From: Methanoregula sp.
GTDB taxonomy: Archaea; Halobacteriota; Methanomicrobia; Methanomicrobiales; Methanospirillaceae
DNA length: 5,363 bases
Assembly (NCBI GenBank): GCA_022710665.1
Contig: JAKLGN010000094.1
Span: 1-5,363 of the forward strand
Direction of reading: 5' to 3'
Every line of letters begins with the position of its first letter. Within the stretch, counting starts at the first letter, position 1. Under the pieces are notes generated by a model. It was not told where the DNA came from and made no database searches. It worked only from the letters and a program-made list of their open reading frames with translations. Shown piece by piece: positions 1-4,513 of this stretch. The position numbers and the translations under genes are program-made.

Positions 1-83
1 CGGATTTTGATACTGGATGCCTGGCACATCACGCAGATCGGACGGTCCTGCTTTACACGGGCGGCCTTTTGAATCTTTTCCAT
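1..83 (-). CDS. Partial gene of unknown function with a CxxC motif (N-terminal 27 residues)
   Basis: An ATG at 83 opens a minus-strand frame with no stop before the window's left edge, so only the first 27 residues are visible. The start reads MEKIQKAARVKQ and is followed by PICVMCQAS, with Cys17 and Cys20 forming a CxxC pair that could be half of a zinc or iron site. There is no signal peptide or membrane segment in the visible part. The start is supported by a TATA-like box (CTTTATAG, 112-105) whose centre lies about 26 nt before the ATG. That is the usual archaeal TATA-to-start distance, so the mRNA would be leaderless. No Shine-Dalgarno site is present, which fits. I do not recognise the family. 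It lies downstream of the two Cys-rich exported proteins on the same strand but appears to have its own promoter. Confidence 0.6.
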   Translation of the reverse strand, partial: MEKIQKAARVKQDRPICVMCQASSIKI

Positions 84-104
84 GGGAGATTATTGTGGAG
101 CACG

Positions 105-112
105 CTATAAAG
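105..112 (-). promoter_or_regulatory. TATA box of the leaderless gene at the left edge
   Basis: The minus strand reads CTTTATAG, centred about 26 nt upstream of the ATG at 83. In archaea transcription starts about 25-27 nt downstream of the TATA centre, so the predicted start coincides with the ATG. This is the main evidence that the gene is real. Confidence 0.6.
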
Positions 113-116
113 ATGT

Positions 117-172
117 GCCGGGATGGCCCCGGCCCTGCCCCCACACACGAACCTGCTGGTTCCTTGCAGGGC
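117..172. repeat. Cluster of overlapping inverted repeats in the 84-285 gap
   Basis: Three perfect arm pairs are packed here: GCCGGG/CCCGGC (117-122 with 128-133), GCCCTGC/GCAGGGC (132-138 with 166-172) and, inside the latter, GAACC/GGTTC (149-153 with 158-162, four-base loop). The second and third pairs nest and could form one stem-loop. The first competes with the second for bases 132-133. The cluster sits between the end of the exported-protein pair and the TATA box of the leaderless gene. It could be a terminator structure, an operator region or a small RNA. Nothing else recognisable is in this 202-nt gap. Confidence 0.35.
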
Positions 173-261
173 AGTGGTTTCGTCAGCGGGAGAGTCAGGG
201 GGTAAGCGGAGCCCAAAAAGAGCGTCTTTCCTGTTCTCAATAATTTCACGAGAGCAATTTT

Positions 262-285
262 CTTTTATAAAAGAGGAAGAGAGGA
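262..285 (-). terminator. Pyrimidine-rich tract after the stop of the distal Cys-rich gene
   Basis: Immediately after the TGA stop at 288-286 the minus strand becomes a T/C-rich run (TCCTCTCTTCCTCTTTTAT). Archaeal RNA polymerase terminates at U-rich stretches, and the paralogous gene upstream has a similar tract right after its stop. The tract overlaps the palindrome at 261-274. Confidence 0.4.
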
Positions 286-819
286 TCATTCCCTTCTCAA
301 AGAGGCACCTGCGATCAGGGCAGCACCAGCCGCTGCAAGAACGGTGGCAATACTTAACGGCATTTTCTTTGGTACGGCATCTGCCGCCGGCCATGTAGAG
401 GACGGGGTTGCTGGTATCGCAGCAGAGGTGACCGGCGCATTCACGGTCGTTTCCTGCACCATAGTTACCGTTGCTGTAGTGGCAACCGGTGCTGCTGCCG
501 CTGTCGCAAGCGTGACGGCCGGTACGCTTTTTGATACCGATACCGCGCTCCCGGCCGGGTGGATGCAGTAGTACTGGATGTCCCCGCCGGCATCCTGCCC
601 GCAGATAGTCTTGCTGCACTTCTCGTAACCTTGTGCGCCCCACCGCATTGCGGCCGTACTCTCGGTGATGCACTCGCACGGTGCCGTGCAGACAGGGTAA
701 TCTCCAACCGACATTGCCTGCGTTTCAACACCGAGCTTCACAGCTGCCCCCACCGTTCCGCACATCACCGCAACCATCCCGAGAATTACCATGATCCTGA
801 CAAAACCATGTACCATCAT
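286..819 (-). CDS. Exported six-cysteine protein with C-terminal membrane anchor (downstream copy)
   Basis: This is a 177-residue protein of unknown function. Residues 1-25 form a signal peptide (MMVHGFVRI, a hydrophobic core, then a GTVGA-A type cleavage site). Residues 44-85 hold six cysteines, C44-x3-C48-x-C50-x17-C68-x4-C73-x11-C85, with the signatures CTAPCECI, WGxxGYExCSKTxCG and YCIHP. The cysteines could form disulfides or bind a metal. Residues 90-150 are a low-complexity Ala/Thr/Val/Pro linker. Residues 154-173 are hydrophobic and end in RRE, typical of a surface protein anchored at its C-terminus. The start is an ATG-ATG pair; the first ATG has GGTGATC, a perfect complement of the 16S tail, 4 nt upstream. 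The gene is a tandem duplicate of the one 111 nt upstream, differing mainly by a linker about 30 residues longer. No clear TATA box lies in the 111-nt gap, so cotranscription from the upstream promoter is possible. The family resembles small Cys domains common in Methanomicrobiales (recollection, not a search). Confidence 0.82.
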   Translation of the reverse strand: MMVHGFVRIMVILGMVAVMCGTVGAAVKLGVETQAMSVGDYPVCTAPCECITESTAAMRWGAQGYEKCSKTICGQDAGGDIQYYCIHPAGSAVSVSKSVPAVTLATAAAAPVATTATVTMVQETTVNAPVTSAAIPATPSSTWPAADAVPKKMPLSIATVLAAAGAALIAGASLRRE

Positions 820-834
820 TCCTGATCACCACTA
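776..834. repeat. Direct repeat, copy 1 (gene start and ribosome binding site)
   Basis: This 59-nt stretch matches 1334-1392 at 55 positions with no gaps, by hand count. It covers the first codons of the Cys-rich gene and 15 identical noncoding bases (820-834) that contain the ribosome binding site. Similarity stops just upstream, where the leaders diverge. Confidence 0.75.
824..830 (-). promoter_or_regulatory. Ribosome binding site of the downstream Cys-rich gene
   Basis: GGTGATC lies 4 nt before the first ATG at 819. It matches the Shine-Dalgarno consensus AGGAGGTGATCC, complementary to the 16S 3' end, and fixes the start at the first of the two ATGs. The paralogue has the identical site and spacing. 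Confidence 0.7.
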
Positions 835-915
835 TCTTTCCGTTCCGGGCACGGGACCCGGGTGTTATCAGGTTGATACGGAGGAACCGGTGATAATGGT
901 TTTGTTCTATTCTTT

Positions 916-930
916 AAGAGAAAAGGAGAA
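916..930 (-). terminator. Pyrimidine-rich tract after the stop of the proximal Cys-rich gene
   Basis: Right after the TAA stop at 933-931 the minus strand reads TTCTCCTTTTCTCTT, a U-rich signal of the kind archaeal RNA polymerase uses to terminate. It resembles the tract after the downstream paralogue. If efficient, it would separate the two genes; if leaky, it would set their ratio. Confidence 0.35.
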
Positions 931-1377
931 TTATTTCCTTCGCATGCCCGTTGCAGCCAGCAGGAATGCGCCGATTGCAGCAAGGATGGTGGCAATACCC
1001 ACCGGGGCTTTCTGCGTTATCCCGGTTGCGACAGGGGCCGCTGGTATCACCGTGCCCGAGGCGGGTGCCTGCGTGGGTTCCGTTATCGCTACTGATGTCG
1101 TGCCCGCTGCCGGGTGGATACAATGGTATTGCACCATCGCATCTGCACTCTGCCCGCAGACGGTCTTGCTGCACATCTCATACCCGTTCACACCCCACCT
1201 CGCGATGGCAGCGCTCTCAGATATACACTCGCACGGTGCTGTACAGACAGGTGCTTCCACTCCCGACGTCACATGGGTTTCCGCACCGACCCCCACTCCG
1301 GCGGCACTCGCCGAGCCGCACAGAACTGCTGCTATCCCGAGGATTACAACGATCCTGACAAAACGATGTACCATCAT
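931..1377 (-). CDS. Exported six-cysteine protein with C-terminal membrane anchor (upstream copy)
   Basis: This is a 148-residue paralogue of the protein encoded at 286-819. Residues 1-26 are a signal peptide ending SASA-A. Cysteines 45, 49, 51, 69, 74 and 86 have exactly the spacing of the paralogue, within the signatures CTAPCECI, WGxxGYExCSKTxCG and YHCIHP. A shorter Ala/Pro/Thr-rich linker (90-120) leads to a hydrophobic C-terminal helix (about 125-144) ending in RRK. The two C-termini share the pattern KxPxxIATxLAAxGAxLxA, possibly a sorting or anchoring signal. The signal-peptide Cys20 is preceded by VL, which does not fit a lipobox, so a lipoprotein is unlikely. The ATG at 1377 has GGTGATC 4 nt upstream. 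A TATA box at 1456-1449 and a leader hairpin at 1393-1420 lie upstream. It is transcribed divergently from the flavoprotein gene. The function is unknown; an extracytoplasmic role follows from the topology. Confidence 0.85.
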   Translation of the reverse strand: MMVHRFVRIVVILGIAAVLCGSASAAGVGVGAETHVTSGVEAPVCTAPCECISESAAIARWGVNGYEMCSKTVCGQSADAMVQYHCIHPAAGTTSVAITEPTQAPASGTVIPAAPVATGITQKAPVGIATILAAIGAFLLAATGMRRK

Positions 1378-1392
1378 TCCTGATCACCACTA
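1334..1392. repeat. Direct repeat, copy 2 (gene start and ribosome binding site)
   Basis: This is the partner of 776-834, offset by 558 nt. It includes the start of the upstream Cys-rich gene and its ribosome binding site (GGTGATC, 1388-1382). Together the copies mark the duplication that produced the gene pair. Confidence 0.75.
1382..1388 (-). promoter_or_regulatory. Ribosome binding site of the upstream Cys-rich gene
   Basis: GGTGATC, a perfect complement of the 16S 3' tail, ends 4 nt before the ATG at 1377. A leader hairpin begins 5 nt upstream of it. Confidence 0.7.
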
Positions 1393-1420
1393 CCCGGCAG
1401 CTCCTGTCAGGAGCCCCGGG
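1393..1420 (-). promoter_or_regulatory. Leader hairpin upstream of the Cys-rich gene's ribosome binding site
   Basis: Inner arms GCTCCTG and CAGGAGC (1400-1406, 1408-1414) are perfect inverted repeats around one base. Outer arms CCCGG (1393-1397) and CCGGG (1416-1420) extend the structure past a small internal loop. In RNA the loop must open to at least three bases, leaving six inner and five outer pairs. With a transcription start near 1427, the element would occupy the start of the leader and end 5 nt before the ribosome binding site. It could affect translation or mRNA stability; this is inference. Confidence 0.45.
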
Positions 1421-1448
1421 TTGCATGATGGAGAATAGGGTGAACCGC

Positions 1449-1456
1449 TCATATAG
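1449..1456 (-). promoter_or_regulatory. TATA box of the Cys-rich gene pair
   Basis: The minus strand reads CTATATGA, preceded by a purine-rich CGAAAC stretch that could act as a BRE. It predicts a transcription start near 1427 and a leader of about 50 nt. Confidence 0.55.
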
Positions 1457-1535
1457 GTTTCGATACTCGGGCGAAAGGCGACCAGGACATTGAACCGGCC
1501 CTGCCCCCCGTGATCTCCCCCAGTCCCGTAAGGAA

Positions 1536-1543
1536 TTTTTATC
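1536..1543 (+). promoter_or_regulatory. TATA-like box of the flavoprotein gene
   Basis: TTTTTATC, preceded by AAGGAA, is centred about 24 nt before the ATG at 1563 and only 18 nt before the ATG at 1557. It therefore favours a leaderless transcript starting translation at 1563. Confidence 0.5.
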
Positions 1544-1556
1544 CGGGCATGCCAGT

Positions 1557-2492
1557 ATGCTCATGGAACCGGCCCGAAAACCGCTGAAGAGCGTGCTGGT
1601 CAAAGGCAGCAGCGGGGAGTACCTCCTCACCCTCGACCGCGAGGACTTCTCTGCCCTCTATCCCCGCATGGTGCGGTATGTCCTTGCTGTCCGGGAAGAG
1701 GACCGGTTGCGGGCGCTCTTCCGGACCAACACCTTTGAGTATTCGCCGTTAAACCCCCTTGCCGCGGAAACCGCGGCGCAGGAGAAGGCTGCCGAATGGG
1801 AACGGGAACTGGCAGCGGATTCCCCGGCCCTGTTCCGGAACTACCCGGCCGAACGTGCACCAGGGCTCCAGGGACCGGCCGCTGACCTCGTGATCCTCCA
1901 GGGAAGCCCGCGACCGGACGGCAACTGCGGCATCCTCACCGGCTGGGCGGCGGAGGCTGCACAGGACGCCGGCCGGATAGCCCGGGTCATCTACCCGCAC
2001 GACCTTGACATCCACTGCTGCATCGGGTGTTACCAGTGCTACAACACCGGCACCTGCGTCTTCGATGACGATATGGGGGGCATCATCGATGCTGTCCGCG
2101 GGGCGGGACTTCTCATTGTATGCTCGCCGGTGTATACCAATACGGTACCTGCCGGGCTCAAGCTCGTCATCGACCGAATGCAGGCCTACCACGCGGAGCG
2201 GACACTCTGTGGCGGCAGGACCGATCAGAAGGGGATACTCTTGTCAGTTGCCGGCCGGAAGGGCAATGACAACTTCACCTGCGTCATGAGGGTAGTCAGC
2301 GCCTTCTTCCGGAACCTTGGGATCGAACCGGCCGGGCAGGTGCTCATCGACAGCGTGGATGCGCTCAGGGATATCCGGTTGCTTCCCGGACGAAAGGAGG
2401 AGGTGAAGGCGCTGGTGTCCGACGGACTCCGCAGGAAACCCGGGACAGGGCAGGATCCAAAACCTCCTAATACCCCGCACGACCCGATCTGA
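1557..2492 (+). CDS. Iron-sulfur flavoprotein (NADPH-dependent FMN reductase family) with N-terminal extension
   Basis: This 311-residue protein has two parts. Residues about 110-290 are a flavodoxin-like FMN reductase domain. GSPRPDGN (116-123) is the FMN phosphate loop, and SPVYTNTVPAGLKLVIDR (190-207) is the second family signature. C155-x2-C158-x2-C161-x5-C167 (within CCIGCYQCYNTGTC) matches the compact motif that binds a [4Fe-4S] cluster in the methanogen flavoprotein Isf. Such proteins pass electrons between ferredoxin-like donors and acceptors such as O2 or H2O2 in the cytoplasm; the partner here is unknown. Residues 1-109 precede the usual domain start and match nothing I recognise; 66-95 are Ala/Glu-rich and probably helical. 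Start choice: ATG codons at 1557 and 1563 are both possible, there is no Shine-Dalgarno site, and the TATA spacing favours 1563. The stop lies 31 nt before nfo, suggesting cotranscription. The family call is firm; the Isf-like function is inferred. Confidence 0.9.
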   Translation: MLMEPARKPLKSVLVKGSSGEYLLTLDREDFSALYPRMVRYVLAVREEDRLRALFRTNTFEYSPLNPLAAETAAQEKAAEWERELAADSPALFRNYPAERAPGLQGPAADLVILQGSPRPDGNCGILTGWAAEAAQDAGRIARVIYPHDLDIHCCIGCYQCYNTGTCVFDDDMGGIIDAVRGAGLLIVCSPVYTNTVPAGLKLVIDRMQAYHAERTLCGGRTDQKGILLSVAGRKGNDNFTCVMRVVSAFFRNLGIEPAGQVLIDSVDALRDIRLLPGRKEEVKALVSDGLRRKPGTGQDPKPPNTPHDPI

Positions 2493-2510
2493 TCAGGATA
2501 TCCATGATGC

Positions 2511-2515
2511 AGGAG
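2511..2515 (+). promoter_or_regulatory. Ribosome binding site of nfo
   Basis: AGGAG ends 8 nt before the ATG at 2524. It supports this start over the out-of-frame ATGs at 2504 and 2507, and shows that nfo can be translated from an internal position on a longer transcript. Confidence 0.65.
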
Positions 2516-2523
2516 CAGGGACA

Positions 2524-3363
2524 ATGGTAAAAGTCGGGGTGCACGTCTCGATCGCAGGATCGCTCGACCTTTCGGTGGACCGGGCGCAGGACGCCGGGGG
2601 CGATGTCTTCCAGATATTTTCCCGGAACCCACGGGGATGGGCGTATCCCCCCCTCCCCAAAGAGGTCTCCCGTGAGTTCCGGGCAAAGGTAACGACCACG
2701 CATATCATCCCGGTCAGCCACATGCCCTACCTGCCAAACCTTGCCTCGCCAAAACCCGAGATCTACGAAAAATCGGTTGCTTCCCTTTCTGCCGAGCTTG
2801 ACCGCTGCGGGCAGCTGGGCATCCCGTACCTTGTCACCCATCTCGGCCACCATCTCGGCGACGGGATGGCAGGAGGGCGAAACCGCGTCATCAACGCGAT
2901 CAACACCGCGCTCGAATCCTCCGCAGCGGGCGTCATGCTCCTCCTCGAGAATACCGCGGGCGAGAGGAACAGCGTGGGAAGCTCCTTTGAGCATATCCGG
3001 GCCATCATTGACGGGCTCTCAGATAGCCGGCGCATCGGCGTCTGCTTCGACACCTGTCACGCTTTTGCCGCTGGTTACGAGCTGAGGACGGAGAAGGGGC
3101 TGAAAGAGACCGTTGCACAGTTTGACGAGCAGGTCGGGATACAGAACCTCCGGCTCGTCCACCTCAATGACACCAAAGGCGACCGGGGGAGCGGCCTTGA
3201 CCGGCACGAGCACATCGGCATGGGGTTCATCGGGGAGGACGGGTTCCGGCGGATCCTGCACCACGAAGTCTTCTCATCACTCCCGCTGGTCTGCGAGACG
3301 CCGGTCGATGACCGCCGGGACGACCGGGGCAACATCGCGAAGGTCCGCGAGCTGGCGGGGTGA
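2524..3363 (+). CDS. nfo: Endonuclease IV (AP endonuclease, deoxyribonuclease IV)
   Basis: Endonuclease IV cuts the DNA backbone 5' of abasic sites and removes 3' blocking groups in base excision repair, using three zinc ions in a TIM barrel. The 279-residue length is typical. All nine metal ligands known from the E. coli enzyme are present at a constant offset of -3: H66 (SHMPY), H106 (THLGHH), E142 (LENTAG), D176 and H179 (FDTCHAFAAGY), H213 (VHLNDTK), D226 and H228 (LDRHEHIGMG) and E258 (CETP). The N-terminal GVHVSIAGSL is the first barrel strand with its DNA-binding loop. The ATG at 2524 follows an AGGAG site. I see no separate TATA box in the 31 nt after the flavoprotein gene, so the two are likely cotranscribed. 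The enzyme should be active, since no key residue is missing. Confidence 0.97.
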   Translation: MVKVGVHVSIAGSLDLSVDRAQDAGGDVFQIFSRNPRGWAYPPLPKEVSREFRAKVTTTHIIPVSHMPYLPNLASPKPEIYEKSVASLSAELDRCGQLGIPYLVTHLGHHLGDGMAGGRNRVINAINTALESSAAGVMLLLENTAGERNSVGSSFEHIRAIIDGLSDSRRIGVCFDTCHAFAAGYELRTEKGLKETVAQFDEQVGIQNLRLVHLNDTKGDRGSGLDRHEHIGMGFIGEDGFRRILHHEVFSSLPLVCETPVDDRRDDRGNIAKVRELAG

Positions 3364-3396
3364 GGACCGCAGTGACCAGGAATCTTCGTGCTGGCG

Positions 3397-3415
3397 GGAG
3401 AACTACATAATCTCC
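3397..3415. repeat. Inverted repeat flanking a TATA box
   Basis: GGAGA (3397-3401) and TCTCC (3411-3415) are perfect inverted arms on either side of the nine bases ACTACATAA, which hold the likely TATA box of the next gene. A dimeric regulator bound here would compete with TBP, so this may be an operator. Five-base arms can arise by chance. Confidence 0.3.
3403..3410 (+). promoter_or_regulatory. TATA box of the 145-residue hypothetical gene
   Basis: CTACATAA is centred about 31 nt before the ATG at 3438, predicting a leader of about five bases. A separate promoter suggests the gene is not simply the tail of the flavoprotein-nfo transcript. Confidence 0.45.
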
Positions 3416-3437
3416 TGTCGTACAGGGGGCGGAAATT

Positions 3438-3875
3438 ATGGATTTACCGGAAGAGATAAAACAGGTATTTGCCGCTTTTCCAACGAAATTGTCTGAAAAG
3501 AATGGATTGTTCACCGTCGAATATGTCGTTGCGGAAAGGACGTCCTTCCTTTCCAGAAAGAAGCTGGTCTATAGCGCGAAATACCGGATTGACCAGGACA
3601 AGCGGGAAGTCCGTTTTACGGAAATGCTGAAGGAATCCGGGTTTGGCCTGTCAGGCGGCGGAGGTTTCGACAGCAGCCCCGGATTCGGATTCAGGACAGA
3701 AACCTATTCCACAGGAATCGGACCAAGAGAAGGCACCATCGAAGAGCAATCCAACCTTTTCGGGGCAAAATATAACTACACCTTCGATTTCAAGGCAGTA
3801 CGGGAGGCTGTCGAGCAAAAAGCCCATGAGGCGGGTTTTGCCTTCAGATACCAGATAACTTCCCTTGGTCTGTGA
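3438..3875 (+). CDS. Conserved-looking cytoplasmic protein of unknown function
   Basis: I do not recognise a named family for this 145-residue protein. It has no signal peptide or membrane helix and is rich in charged residues, so it is probably cytoplasmic. Residues 1-30 look like a helix leading into a strand. A basic stretch around SFLSRKKLVYSAKYRID (36-52) is followed by EVRFTEMLKES (57-67). A glycine-rich segment (LSGGGGFDSSPGFGF, 71-85) precedes GIGPREGTIEEQSNLFG (93-109) and a C-terminal helix (about 118-133). The ordered alternation and motif-like blocks suggest a real, conserved fold. Its DNA is visibly richer in A/T, with more AAA, GAA and ATA codons than the flanking genes, hinting at a different history. 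The ATG at 3438 is preceded by a G-rich stretch (GGGGGCGG, 3425-3432) that is only a weak Shine-Dalgarno match. The gene is convergent with the membrane protein gene at 3944-4396. The gene call is firm; the function is open. Confidence 0.85.
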   Translation: MDLPEEIKQVFAAFPTKLSEKNGLFTVEYVVAERTSFLSRKKLVYSAKYRIDQDKREVRFTEMLKESGFGLSGGGGFDSSPGFGFRTETYSTGIGPREGTIEEQSNLFGAKYNYTFDFKAVREAVEQKAHEAGFAFRYQITSLGL

Positions 3876-3943
3876 AACTGTCGCCGCGGCAACGGTCTCC
3901 CCCGCTCTGCTCCTGCGTACTGCCGGCAGGCTAGCTGACCCGC

Positions 3944-4396
3944 TCATATGCCGGGGAGCGTAACTTCCCCGGTATCCGCTGTGTACAGGACGCTGATCGT
4001 ATTCCCGGGCTGCAGTTGCGGGAGGAGTGAGAACGGGATCACGTCCACAACCGTTGTCACATATCCTGAACGGGACGGGAGGTGCACGTCGAGTTCAATT
4101 TTGAGGAGCGGCCGGTTGTTCACCAGGGTCCCGGTGTCCACGACACTGATAATGGTGGCCTTTGCCGGAATACGTTTCTCCGGAATCATTACCGCTTCCG
4201 GTGACCGTAAAACAAAGGATACGACAAGAAAGAAGGCAAACAGGATGCAGAGCACACAGAAGAGGATGATTGCCGGAACCGGGGGTTCATCCACATCCGT
4301 CACTGCCGCTCCGATCATCACCGAGAACGGGATCCACATAAGAATAAAGCACCCCCATGCAATGAGACGGACACGTTTTTCCCAGGTCATGAGCAC
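3944..4396 (-). CDS. Membrane protein with two N-terminal helices and a beta-rich domain (paralogue A)
   Basis: This is a protein of unknown function, 150 residues from the GTG at 4396 or 148 from the ATG at 4390. Counting from 4390, residues about 9-29 and 40-62 are hydrophobic helices, joined by the short acidic, proline-containing loop TDVDEPPV. Residues 75-148 form a soluble, strand-rich domain with the pattern AKATIISVVDTGTLVNN.P.LKIELDV, then P[FY]S.LPQLQPG and a closing EVTL. The same pattern (G/A-A-T-[IV]-x-S-x-x-D-T-G-x-x-V-N) occurs in many uncharacterised proteins and may be an OB-like barrel. The protein aligns without gaps to the neighbour at 4514-4960, at about 49% identity. Start choice is ambiguous: GGAGG at 4407-4403 is 6 nt from the GTG but 12 nt from the ATG, whereas paralogue alignment favours the ATG. 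It has its own TATA box (4448-4441). Confidence 0.85.
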   Translation of the reverse strand: MLMTWEKRVRLIAWGCFILMWIPFSVMIGAAVTDVDEPPVPAIILFCVLCILFAFFLVVSFVLRSPEAVMIPEKRIPAKATIISVVDTGTLVNNRPLLKIELDVHLPSRSGYVTTVVDVIPFSLLPQLQPGNTISVLYTADTGEVTLPGI

Positions 4397-4402
4397 CCAG
4401 CC

Positions 4403-4407
4403 CCTCC
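4403..4407 (-). promoter_or_regulatory. Ribosome binding site deciding the start of paralogue A
   Basis: The minus strand reads GGAGG here, with 6 nt to the GTG at 4396 and 12 nt to the ATG at 4390. The spacing favours the GTG, although the paralogue aligns best with a start at 4390. Confidence 0.5.
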
Positions 4408-4440
4408 ACCCATCATTGGTATCCCCTCCGCTGTTCAGCT

Positions 4441-4448
4441 GATTATAC
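4441..4448 (-). promoter_or_regulatory. TATA box of membrane paralogue A
   Basis: The minus strand reads GTATAATC. It predicts a transcription start near 4419 and a leader of about 23 nt that contains the GGAGG site, so this gene can be transcribed independently of its upstream paralogue. Confidence 0.55.
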
Positions 4449-4513
4449 CCGGATGTGCCTAAAACAGCATCAAACCAGCATATGCCTGAAGGTACCTGTG
4501 CTGAATGAGGCAG

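Noticed and set aside
1..72. Tail of a plus-strand gene entering from the left
   Set aside because: One frame stays open from base 1 to a TGA at 70-72, but 23 codons by chance is unremarkable and it conflicts with the better-supported leaderless minus-strand gene.
53..679. 208-codon minus-strand open frame
   Set aside because: It overlaps the Cys-rich exported gene in another frame, and its composition (Arg/Cys/Gly/His-rich, no motifs) is that of a shadow in GC-rich DNA. It also overlaps the better-supported leaderless gene at the left edge.
866..878. Operator-like inverted repeat TATCA-GGT-TGATA
   Set aside because: The five-base arms sit between the two Cys-rich genes away from any clear TATA box, and nothing links them to a promoter.
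1316..1377. Lipoprotein signal at Cys20 of the Cys-rich proteins
   Set aside because: The residues before the cysteine (AVL or AVM) lack the small residue required at -1 of a lipobox; a normal signal peptidase site follows a few residues later.
791..1438. 215-codon plus-strand open frame
   Set aside because: It lies antisense to the upstream Cys-rich gene. The minus-strand frame has a signal peptide, a paralogue with matching cysteine spacing, and a strong ribosome binding site; the plus frame has none of these.
2467..2994. 175-codon minus-strand open frame
   Set aside because: It is antisense to nfo, whose reading is certain from nine metal ligands.
3876..3943. Terminator hairpin in the convergent gap
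   Set aside because: The gap has short palindromes (GCCGCGGC, CTGCCGGCAG) but no T-rich tract on either strand, so I do not call a terminator.
3948..4442. 164-codon plus-strand open frame
   Set aside because: It is antisense to membrane paralogue A. The minus reading aligns with a neighbouring gene over its full length.
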